NCBI GenBank assembly: GCA_026119935.1
Contig: JALRMH010000006.1
Coordinates: forward strand, 310,001 to 374,000
DNA: 64,000 bases
Reading direction: 5' to 3'
DNA from: Endothia cerciana
Taxonomy: Eukaryota; Ascomycota; Sordariomycetes; Diaporthales; Cryphonectriaceae
Made by a program: the position numbers and the translations under genes. Position 1 is the first letter of the stretch. The number at the start of each line of letters is the position of its first letter. The notes beneath the pieces are model-generated. The model worked only from the letters and a program-made list of their open reading frames with translations, was not told where the DNA came from and made no database searches. Below are positions 1 to 8,976 of the stretch, in pieces.

Positions 1-1924
1 CCCTGCGACGTACTCCACGTCTGGTCTCCGCCGCGGCCCCCTCCTCCGGGCTGAGGACCCTGCCGGCGTCCTGGGTTGCCTCCTGTGTTGCCCTGGACAG
101 GGGGGGGCATCAGCTCAGCCCTGAACTGCAAGCGGCGAAGCACGTCCTGCCACGAGATCCCGTCCCCGCCGTCCCCGCCGTCCCCGCCCTGCCCATGGAA
201 GGGACCGCGGACGCGCTTGGCTGTTGGGGTGATGGTGGTGGTGGTGGCGGCGGCGGGTGGTTGTTGTTGTCCTCCAGAGCTGGGGCTGGAGAGGGAGGAA
301 CGGTCACGGCCCAGTCCGCTTGTGCCCGTGTTACCACCCGTGCTGTCTGGGCTCAAGAGCCCACTCCTGCCCGTGTTACCCCCGCCAGTGCCTTGTCCGA
401 AGGCCCCACCTGTGAGCCTGGTGCTGTCAGGTATGGTGACGAGTCCCCGTGGGGGCTGGTCGAGCAGCGAAGGGCCCCCGGCAGCACCTGGAGCTAGGAA
501 GATGAGAGACCAGTCAGCGGGAAGTCGTCTGTAGGGACAGGCATTGTGCAGAAGGTAAGGCTTATGGGGCTTCAAGATGTGAACTTACGCTGCACACCAG
601 GAGCTCCCTTGCCTGTTCCTGTGCCCCGTCGGCTACGTCGGGAGGCTGGCGTCGAGGGGTCAGAGCCTGGCGCGCCCGCCCCTCTGGCACCACCGGTAGC
701 CGGCGCGGTGGGATTGGTCGTTGGCCGGGGAGCGCCGCGGGGGCGACCCGGCGTGGCGAGCGAAAGCTGCGGGCCCAGGGCAGTAGTGCCCGACGGGATT
801 TGCGTACTCCCTGGAGGCTGAACGGTCCGAGCAGGCGTCTGCAGGTGGCCCCTGGTGCTGTTCTGCCTGGACAGCAGCCCAGCATTGGGCGCGCGCCTCG
901 GCCCGCCGCCGATAGGAGCCGGTGCCATACCATCGTCCTCGCCAGCCGCCGCAACCCCTGGGAAGACGTCGGCCCGCACGCGGCGTGCGATCCGCAGGCG
1001 CCGCCTCTGTACCTCCCACGGGAGCACCCTGTTCCTGCTGGCCCAGTACGCGGCCGTACACCTCCGGCCCCTGCCCCCCTTGACCGGCCGGCGGCCGACG
1101 ACCGGCGCCCGCCGGAAGGCGATGTCGAGCGCGGCCCGCTCCTCGGGGCGCAGCTCGTCGAGCTCGCACGGCTCGGGCGGGCCCCAGCGCCCGGAGCCGT
1201 ACGAGGCGTCCCCCGAGGCGACCCACCGGCCCAGGCGCATGACCTGCTCGCGCCACCTGCGGGCCCGGGCGTCCGCGACGACGCCGAGCGCGACGCCCTC
1301 CGCGGTCGCGGCGTCGTCCGGCGGCGGGTTCAGCGGGTCGTACGTCGTCCTCAGGCGGTCCCGCTCGAAGGCGACCTCGGCGTCCGTGCGGGCCCGGACG
1401 GGGAGGGGTTGGAACAGGGCGGCATCGTCCTCGCCGGCTTCCTCCCGCGGCGGCCGCGCGGCGGTCCCGTGCCTCCCGGCGCTGGCGGCGCTCGCGTCCG
1501 CCTCCGGGTGTATGCCCGGTGGAGGGAACGGGCCCCTGCTGCTGTTGGGCTTGGCGCCCGCAGGCGGCCGGGCTGGGGGGCCCAATCTCACGGAGGCCCT
1601 CTGGTCCGCCGCGCCCTGGCGCGGGCCGGCGCGCCTCCGGGCGGACACCCGCTTGTCGCCCTGCGGCCTGCCAACCCCGAGGGGCGGGACCTGCTGGCTG
1701 TCTCTCCGTGCGCTGCGGCGGCGGCCGCCACCACCGGCCCGCGTCGGCGTCGTCGGCGTCGTCGGCGGCGCGGCGGCCGCCGGAGCCTCTCCCCTGTCTG
1801 AGGCTGCGGAGTCTGCGGGTGCGCTGCCGCCTTGCAGGTTGTCGTAATAGGCCTGCATTGCCCGCCGTCTCCTGGGGTCCTGTATGTTGTCTATCTTGGC
1901 CTGGGCGACATTGCTCGAGGCCAT
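1..1924 (-). CDS. Proline/glycine-rich hypothetical protein, 3' end outside window
   Basis: I do not recognise a family. Exon 1 is 1924..589 and exon 2 is 493..1, with a 95-bp intron (GTAAGT donor, TTCCTAG acceptor). Joining them keeps the frame, and exon 2 is then open for its whole 493 bp to the window edge, which supports the splice. At least 608 residues are visible. The chosen start gives MASSNVAQAKIDNIQDPRRR; an upstream in-frame ATG at 2044 is less likely. The N-terminal third is Ala/Pro/Arg-rich and disordered. The middle (about residues 180-330) is more ordered, with many Arg, Glu and Trp. Exon 2 is Gly/Ser/Thr-rich and ends in a more ordered patch around ISWQDVLRRLQFRAEL. There is no signal peptide or membrane segment. 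A DNA- or RNA-binding role is possible from the basic patches but is only a guess. Confidence 0.6.
494..588 (-). other. Intron in the left-edge hypothetical gene
   Basis: Minus-strand GTAAGT donor at 588 and TAG acceptor at 494, length 95 bp, phase 1. A CTGACT branch-like motif lies 20 bases before the acceptor. Without this splice the frame stops at once at 572. Confidence 0.7.
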
Positions 1925-3695
1925 CTTCCCTGCCCCTGTGATGGCGTTCCGGTCGACCTTCTCGGTTCGTTCCGGTATGGTTCGAGAGTCCGGTCCTGCC
2001 TCAGCCGCGGTACCGAGAACGGGGCAGAAACCGAGGAAGCACACGAACGTAGAAATCGGGGGTGAAAGCTAATACTATATTCCTGGGGGGTGGGGGGATC
2101 CTCGCATACGGCACAGATGGAATGCGAGAAACTCAAGGCTCACGATCGATGCAAGCGGGGTGAAAAAAGGGGGCTGATAAGAACAGCCGTATGGTACCCT
2201 TTTTGAAAGAAGCACGATGCTGTTCCATTGTCACTGTCCGGCCCTTTCAGGATCCCCCTGGCCAGGGACATCATGCAGCGCCACCTCCTCGCCGAGACCG
2301 TTTCCGGCCGGCGTCCTTTGTGCAAAGCGGCTCGGGTTTGTCCGCGAGCCCTTGTAGAGTGTGGTTTGTCAATGAAAGCCAACGCGCCAAGGGGACGGTT
2401 CTGGTTGATTCTAGCTTGGAAGGGAGGGGAGACAATGAAAGTCGGGATTTGGAGGCTCAGGCACCTTGGTCATCGAAAAAACATGTTGGGCTACGATATG
2501 ATATAGGTTAGGGCGTGTGATCCAACTCCATGCGATGACATACGGGCATCTTGCTTGACACCGGCTCCCCCCTCCTTTTTTGTTTTCTTTTTGTCTTTTT
2601 TTTTTTTTTGGTTTTAGAACTAACTACCCATCGCCACCTCAAGCTAAGGCTTCGTCTGCCCTGCACCAGCAGCTTGTTCAGTGCCGACTTAAGCAATCAA
2701 TACCGTACGTAGCCTGAATCTACATCGCACCGGCATACAGTTTGAACTTGGATGTATTGGACCATTGAGCCTGAACCCTCACATTGTAGCGCACCTATGT
2801 CTTTGAGGTTACCCTGCTTTTATCGAAACCAGACGATTCGGACAGACGGTGAGACACTGGAATTCACGCCCACACGTCCTCCAGGCCTGCCGTAGACCTG
2901 CCGTCACATCTGGTAGAGTGGGTTCGCCGTACTTCCCCTGCCAGAGGCCATTCCTGGTGCTGGTTCATCGATGCTGACAGCCACAAAAAAAAAAAGGACC
3001 CTATCGAACTCATCTGACGCCATCAACGGACCTTGACATCTTACTCAACGACACAGTGTTCTACATCCGCCTCCTGGGCGCCCCACACCCTAGTAGGGAA
3101 CGGTTTGTGACTTCCTTTCACCACTGGCTCTGGTCCGGGCACGAGCCCAGGCATGGGAGCCTCGTCGTCTGACCCCCCCCCCCTTCCTGACCTGTCCCTC
3201 TGACGGCGTGGCATGTAGGCCTGTGACAATCCCGGCCACGTAGTGAGCCTCGAGATCCTGTTCCCGCTTCGGGACGGGCCCACGAAGACGGCGTGAGGGC
3301 CATCTATAAAAGCGTCCCGAAGGGTCGTACCTGGATATCGTAGAGGACATCATCTGCGATGGCCGTGACACCAGCTATCATGCGTGCGACGTAGAAGTGG
3401 TGGCCCCCAGCGAGATCTGGCACCCTCCTCGACTTCCACCGTGCACTGTGCGCTATCAAGGGCTGTAATAAATAAAAACATGCCTGCTATTTTTTATTAT
3501 GCTTGTTGCCTACTCCTATATGATTCTATCTCCTGCTGCTGTCTTGCAGTTGGTGACACGTCAGACGCGGTACCACCGGTCGCAGTAATTGTCTTTAAGG
3601 ACAGAGGTCATGATTCCACTACCCCATGTTCTATACAGTAATCTACACGGTAGTCTTATATAACCCCATTCTATGCCATGGGGGGGATGCTTTTA
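1925..3695. other. Intergenic stretch, no gene seen
   Basis: Short open frames occur on both strands, but none has a family motif or plausible splice partners. The stretch holds a T-rich run near 2577-2610, an A-rich run near 2986-2996 and a C run near 3174-3183. It includes the 5' flank of the left-edge gene and the left flank of the transposon. Confidence 0.5.
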
Positions 3696-3697
3696 TA

Positions 3698-3732
3698 CAA
3701 CTCCCAAGGTATAATTTTTCACACTTCGCCAC
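3698..3732 (+). repeat. Left terminal inverted repeat of the Tc1/mariner element
   Basis: Its reverse complement matches 5226-5259. It directly follows a TA dinucleotide, the duplicated target site. Confidence 0.9.
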
Positions 3733-4039
3733 CCAAGCATATTACATCAGGTAATTGGCCTATCCCAGCCCCATACTCCACCCCACCGTATGTATGTTCT
3801 TTCACATTCTATTTCTATAGAATGTGACATTCTGATTTAAGATAACATCATCATTTTTCAGGTATATAGCCCAAAGGTCCCGACATCTTCAACAACTAAC
3901 CAACTTCACGATGACAACAACAACAACAACAACAACAAAATAGCACCTGTCTTCTCTCGCCCATGCACGCCGGCAAGCCCACGTCGTCACAAGCTATGCC
4001 GTATCAGGCCTGTATAGCACTATCGTTCCTAGGACGATG

Positions 4040-5104
4040 TGCCGGACTAGGCATAGAACGTTTGCCATACCCTTTTCCTATGACAGAAACAGCCTAAGAG
4101 ACAAGACCTCTCACGCGATGGAAAGCTTGGAGTTCGAGTCCTTTTCCACTGTGCTGACTGGAGCCAGAAGAAGATTAGTCAGGCCCTCGACGTCAGTATC
4201 AACCAGGTCCGATATGCTTTGCAAGGTCCGCTTACGCCGAAGAAAAGAAAGCACTATAAGGTCCAGGTCATCAACGATAAGGGTGAGCAAGATACTCGAA
4301 CCTGGCTCGAATCAGACCTACAGAACCTTCATATTCTATAAGCAGACTACTTATTTCACATCCTAGAGGTCGCTGCTACCGGCGGATAAGCTACATACTA
4401 AGCTATAGTCTAGATGGGCTATATACCGTATCATCTTCGTACGATCTGGAAATACACTCCTCGAGTTCGTTGTGCTTGTCTGGGATTTTGCTCCTGGTTC
4501 TTCAGGACTAGCTCGACGGGGATACTTCGGATTCTGAACTACTGCCGAAAGCGCTAATTATATTTTCCGACGAAACAATGATTCGTGCTACTCCTTTCGG
4601 CCCTCAGTCCCTCACACTTCACGAAGACGACGACCCTGAAGAGTATGCTATCAGTCGTTGACAAGACCATCAACGTTGCCACTTTTGGGGCTGTTTCGTC
4701 GGCAGATTTAAGGGACCAACGTACATATGGCTAAAAGGGACTACGATCACAGCAGAGAAGTAACTTGAGCATATTGTCATATTGTCCCTAGGGTTTTTAG
4801 CTTTGCACGGCTTACTGGTGACTCCCTTTTTATGCATGACAACTCTCGTGTCTATACAGCGCGTATTATGAAGGAAGCCTTCCTGGACCTGGCTGTCAAC
4901 TTAGTGAGATAGCCTCCCCGAAGCCCTGATCCGAAGCCTATTGAGAATATATGGAAATAGATGAAACATTGGCTAGATTTACACTACGACGTGACAAGTA
5001 TGACTGATAATGAGTTACGATAAGCAGTTGAAGAGGCCTAGGACGCCGTGCCTGAAGAGTTCCTGGCCAAATTACCACGGAGTGTCCCTCGTCGGTGTGC
5101 TTAG
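4040..5104 (+). pseudogene. Decayed Tc1-type DDE transposase
   Basis: The plus strand, read across several stops and frame changes, gives the landmarks of a Tc1 transposase. A helix-turn-helix segment (KKISQALDVSINQVRYAL) lies near 4170-4225. The first catalytic Asp is in FSDET at 4569. The second Asp is in MHDN at 4838. The Glu is in PIENIW at 4943, giving 34 residues between the second Asp and Glu (DD34E). The C-terminal tail near 5013-5102 still reads VPEEFLAKLPRSVPRR. TAG stops stand where Tc1 proteins usually have Trp or Gln, for example at 4910 and just after IENIWK, and a TAA replaces a likely Gln in the tail. The pattern is typical of repeat-induced point mutation, and the gene is not functional. 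Confidence 0.85.
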
Positions 5105-5225
5105 TGTAGTGCACGAAACGGCCTGGCTACAAGCTACTAATATATCTACGTGCTGGTGCTTACTTAACTAGGTAAAACATATGGTTTCTTATATATACTA
5201 CATCTGGCTATTTCACTCCACTTTT

Positions 5226-5259
5226 GTGGCGAAGTGTGAAAATTATACCTTGAGAGTTG
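5226..5259 (-). repeat. Right terminal inverted repeat of the Tc1/mariner element
   Basis: Reverse-complement copy of 3698-3732. It is followed by the TA target duplication at 5260-5261. Confidence 0.9.
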
Positions 5260-5586
5260 TAAATATATCCAGTTTGGGGTTCCTACCGCGACCCCCAGAT
5301 CCGTCTCGGGCAGAGAGAGCCATGGCGGACTGCCAGCGAATGAGAGGGGTTCTAAAGGGGGGGTGGGATGAGGCTCTGGGATGTCACGCCAGGCCAGAGC
5401 CTGGAGGGGCGGATGACACATCAGGCGGGATGCACGTCGTCGAAACGGAGTGCTGCCGATTCGCCAGAGATCATCCCCAGCGAATCGGAGGCCCCCCGAT
5501 TCTCCTGCTTACGCCCCCCTCCCGGCAGACCCCACCCCTGCCCCTGCGTTCCTGCAGCTCGTCCGGCGCTGCTGCCCACCATCGGC

Positions 5587-5645
5587 CCACCCCCCAACGC
5601 CGTTCCACCCGCCGGCTGGCACCCGCCGGCTGGCACCCCCGCCAG
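5587..5645 (+). repeat. Short GCCGGCTGGCACC direct repeat
   Basis: Two adjacent copies of a GC-rich unit (cgccggctggcaccc) sit in the metallothionein upstream region, about 50-90 bp before the TATA box. No function can be assigned. Confidence 0.5.
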
Positions 5646-5678
5646 TGGCTACCAACCGCGACTACAGGCCTGCGCGGC

Positions 5679-5685
5679 TATATAA
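5679..5685 (+). promoter_or_regulatory. TATA box of the metallothionein gene
   Basis: A clean TATATAA heptamer lies about 245 bp before the metallothionein ATG. The pyrimidine- and CA-rich stretch between them would be the 5' leader. Strong TATA boxes are usual for inducible fungal genes; metal induction is inferred from the product, not seen in the sequence. Confidence 0.6.
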
Positions 5686-5880
5686 GATCCAGCCGGCTCC
5701 CCCCCTCCCCGCCTCCGCCTCTGCAGACACGCGGCATTGGCAACCCCAGCGCGGACAAACCCCATAGCCTCTCGGCATTCCCACTCATCCCGCCTGCTCT
5801 ACACGGCCACCAAAAGCTCCTCTATCCCAACCGGCCTCTGCCCATCGGGATCCGATACACCACACCCTCCCCCCCTCAAT

Positions 5881-5929
5881 ACACACACACACACACACAC
5901 ACATACACACACACATACACACACACACA
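5881..5929 (+). repeat. (CA)n microsatellite directly before the metallothionein start
   Basis: About 24 CA units, interrupted by two CATA variants, run up to the base before the ATG, so the repeat lies inside the presumed leader. Confidence 0.9.
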
Positions 5930-6284
5930 ATGGCCACTGTTGCGAGGCCCTCTACCTGCTGCGGCAAGGGCGGCGACTCCTGTGTCTGCGGTAAGCTCAC
6001 GGCCACACGAGCCCACCCGCCCCCCCTGCCCCGCCGACCGCTCACTGGAACTGACACCTGCCCCCCTCCCCACCCCAGCCCAGAAGGCCACCTGCTCCTG
6101 CGGCGCGAAGCCCGCCCTCCAGTGCTCCTGCGACAAGGCCGCCGCCGAGAACGTCAAGCCCGCCGCCTCGGCATCCTGCGCGTGCGGCCTCAGGGCTGCC
6201 GGGGCCTGCACCTGCGAGAAGAACGGGGCCGTGGGCGCCGGCGGCAGCAACCCGAACGAGATCGACTTCACCACGAAGAGATAG
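5930..6284 (+). CDS. Small fungal metallothionein-like protein
   Basis: Exons 5930..5990 and 6079..6284 are joined over an 88-bp intron (GTAAGC donor, CCCCAG acceptor, phase 1), giving 88 residues. There are twelve cysteines, ten of them in CxC pairs (18/20, 26/28, 36/38, 54/56, 64/66), plus an N-terminal CC at 10-11. The repeated CxCG...PALQCSC and CACG...ACTC blocks are the signature of Cys-rich fungal proteins that bind Cu(I) or Zn in the cytosol. There is no His and no signal peptide. The N-terminus MATVARPSTCC is shared, as I recall, with similar proteins in other Sordariomycetes. The last 20 residues lack Cys. The likely role is metal storage and detoxification; the metal preference is unknown. 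Confidence 0.85.
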
Positions 6285-6594
6285 GCGGGGAAGATGCTGC
6301 GGGTCGCCGGCACACGTCTAGACCCCAGGATGGAGGGACGGTAACGATGATGTCAGCTCCTGTGCACGGCCGGGCCGGGAGGGCATGAACGGGTTACGGT
6401 GCATGGAACGGCGGGTTCCTATAAGGAACCTTATCACCGTGGGGACGCCTGGTTTCTACTCCTGGCTTCGTCACGACCGGCCCACAGGTGTCAAGATACA
6501 ACGCGGCCAGACTGGAGCTACCCAGAAGACCCGACCCGCCGGTCGTTTGGAGCACACGATGGTCAGTTTTTGGGCGCATGGCTGAGACCGAGGA

Positions 6595-6626
<32 letters not shown>

Positions 6627-6972
6627 AAGGAGATACCCAAATTCAAAAAGAGTTCGCTACCAAGCCTCAATGTCACGCCTGCTCGCGTCCTGTGCCTTCT
6701 TTTCTTCTCGAGACCCTTGGTTTTTGGTATCATATGTGGTGTCGCCTGGTGACACATGAGTCGCCGCCCGGTGCTTCTACTGCCGTACCCGTCCTCCAGG
6801 TATGACGACTCTCAATCCTGATGCGCCCGTGAAATAGAGCAGGTCCGATCGGGTCCAGATATTAGATCGGGACCTCTCCCGCTCCCTCGATCCACCGGGA
6901 CGTCTGACGGACGGGCCACCCCCTCCTCCCCTCGCCGGCCAGCTCGCATCTACCAGGGCGCCGGGCCTTCGC
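6285..6972. other. Intergenic, with a GAAA microsatellite
   Basis: 3' flank of the metallothionein gene. A (GAAA)n run of about 7 units lies at 6599-6627. No gene recognised. Confidence 0.5.
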
Positions 6973-7182
6973 CTATACGGGCATGCACCTCCTCACGCAC
7001 GCCCTCGGGTCGCCGCTGCACGTGTCGTGGTTGCCGTAGTCGAGCATGCACAGCTCGTAGACGGCGGTGCACTGCAGGCGGCACGCGTGATACGGGATGA
7101 GCCCGGCGGCGGACGGCCGCGCGAGGGCGAGTGGCGGCTGCGGCAGCAGCAGCAGCAGCAGCAGCAGCAGGACGGTCTTGGG
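6973..7182 (-). CDS. Candidate small secreted cysteine-rich peptide (start not found)
   Basis: This minus-strand frame has no ATG at its 5' end and ends at TAG 6975..6973. It reads PKTV, nine Leu encoded by pure CTG repeats, PQPPLALA, then a short linker and a 45-residue Cys-rich tail starting LIPYHACRLQC and ending CVRRCMPV. The Lys-Leu9-...-ALA part looks like a signal peptide core. The six Cys are spaced C-x3-C-x6-C-x9-C-x6-C-x3-C, a mirror-symmetric pattern. A poly-C tract of about 17 lies just upstream on the sense strand, so a base-count error there, or an unseen first exon, could hide the start. No homologue is recognised. It resembles fungal small secreted proteins in size and layout only. 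Confidence 0.4.
   Translation of the reverse strand, partial: PKTVLLLLLLLLLPQPPLALARPSAAGLIPYHACRLQCTAVYELCMLDYGNHDTCSGDPRACVRRCMPV
7144..7170 (-). repeat. CTG/CAG trinucleotide repeat, nine units
   Basis: Pure CAG on the plus strand, read as Leu9 in the candidate peptide on the minus strand. It would make the hydrophobic core length-polymorphic. Confidence 0.85.
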
Positions 7183-7652
7183 TTTTGGGGGGGGGGGGGG
7201 GCGGGAGGGGGAGAACCTGTGTGTGCGTGCGTGTGACGAGCACAGGCCGGACGGGCCCTTTTAAGATACCGGATGTGGATGTGTTTTCTTCTCGAGACGA
7301 GACGACATGGAGGACAGGAGTCGCAGGAGTTTACCTGAGATCCCCCGAGCTTCGATTCAGCAAGGGGAGAGGGAAGAAAGAAAGATAATAAAATAGAAAT
7401 AAATAAAAGAAAGTGAGAAGGACGGGGGGAAAGGGGTGTGTGTGTTCTCCATCCGTTGTTATATTACGAGGCGCAGAGGGGTGGGTGATGCCTGGGTCGC
7501 GCGGTGAGCGGGCCTGTCGCAAAACAACCACATAAGCTTACACGGCGACACACACACACACTCTCTCTCTCTGCACCCGCCGGGGAGGGAACCGTTTGGG
7601 ATCACCGCTCACGGCCCTCCGCGACCCCCGCAGACAATAAATAAACTGGGGG

Positions 7653-7691
<39 letters not shown>

Positions 7692-8976
7692 TTCTTTCTT
7701 GGTGTCGCGCGGCGGCGGGGGTCTCGAGGGAGTCAGGGCGCCGGCGCCGGGTGGAGGTGTCTTCCCTCACGTCCGCCCGGCCTCTCACATCTCCTTTCAT
7801 GGTGGCGTAGTGATGTAGGTATTTCCCCCGGCGACTCGTCGGGTATCTATTATGACCTGGCGGCAGGGGGGCCGGAGACTGAATAAGCGCGCCTCACCCG
7901 ACATCCCGATCGTGAGGTTATATTTTTAAGACATCTGGATTAGTGGGCAAGAGTATATATATATATATATATTTATAAAAGTACCAAAATATACCCCCCC
8001 CCCCCGGGAACCTTGTATCTCACGCATTTGGGGCTCGATGGCGGTAGGTCTAGACCCCGCCGGCGTCCCGGCCCAACACGGAGCCGCATGCCCGTCCGGC
8101 GCGGAATGGTTGCGGGCTGGCCAGGCCGGGTGACGACGTTCAGCCCAGGGCCGAGATGGGATGTCTGTCGCGATGTGTGCTTTGGCACCAGCCAGACCAG
8201 ACCTGGCTGGTCCCCAAGGCCCTCCCTCTCTTTATCATTACCTGTCTGGATGAGCCGATCCCGCAACGCCTTGCCCTCGAGCCTTCTACCGGTAGGCAAG
8301 AAGCAGGGACAGAGAGGTAGATAGATACCCCCGGCCTGTATTTTCGGGGTCTAGTTATTGCCCACTGGATCGTTCTCGTGCCGTATAGAGCGCATTGGGC
8401 CAGAAGATGATTTTACAGTTGATATTGTCAAAAGGACAATGCGTGTCCTCGAGATGCCAGCCAGTTTTCCACCGCAGACCAATCAGGCCCGTCGAAGCTC
8501 CAATGGCAGCTCAGTGTTATTGTCCATTGTCCATTGTACCATTGTACCTCACACTGCTGCAACACCCTGCCCAAAGCGGGGGGGGGGACCCCTGCCTGCA
8601 ACCCTGTCCCCTACCCACAGTACTTTTTGGTACATAACTCGACCGCTCTGATATTTTATTTTCTTGCGGCCACAGACGCGTTCTCGAGATCACAACCAAC
8701 CTCAACCAGCAACCAGCAACCAACTTCAAAAAAATCGCAACAGCATCTCAGGCTTGCAACACCATCTCCTGCAGGTTGCGATCACGGTTGGTTATCAGTC
8801 TCCCTCAACACTCCCTCGCCTCGGGACATCTCGCGTTTCCCTTGGCGCGCAACACCCAGTCTTCATCATCCCACCACGTCTCATCATCCCCAACACCCTA
8901 CCAAGCACGCGTCCTGTGCACTCTGGCCCCGCCACACCCTCACCAACCCCATCCTAAGCTCACACCATCCCAAAAA
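7183..8976. other. Intergenic, microsatellite-rich; includes the RCC1 promoter and leader
   Basis: Contains a poly-G run at 7187-7200, a (TTA)n run at about 7653-7691, a (TA)n run at about 7953-7972 and a C run at about 7996-8006. The last 300 bp is C/A-rich and pyrimidine-rich, as expected for the RCC1 leader. No gene recognised. Confidence 0.5.

Larger units (their letters stand above)
3698..5259 (+). mobile_element. Tc1/mariner-type DNA transposon, inactive, both ends present
   Basis: A 1562-bp element is bounded by near-perfect inverted repeats of about 35 bp that begin CAACTC(C/T)CAAGGTATAA, differing by one mismatch and one indel. It is flanked by the TA target duplications expected of this superfamily (3696-3697 and 5260-5261). 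The interior encodes a decayed plus-strand transposase with a helix-turn-helix segment and all three DDE catalytic positions, spaced DD34E as in Tc1. Internal stops have the CAA/CAG-to-TAA/TAG or TGG-to-TAG form expected from repeat-induced point mutation. The element cannot make its own transposase, but its ends look intact. Confidence 0.9.

Noticed and set aside
800..1847. Two long plus-strand open frames opposite the left-edge gene
   Set aside because: They are antisense shadows caused by high GC. The minus-strand frame has the better start and a confirmed splice to a second open exon.
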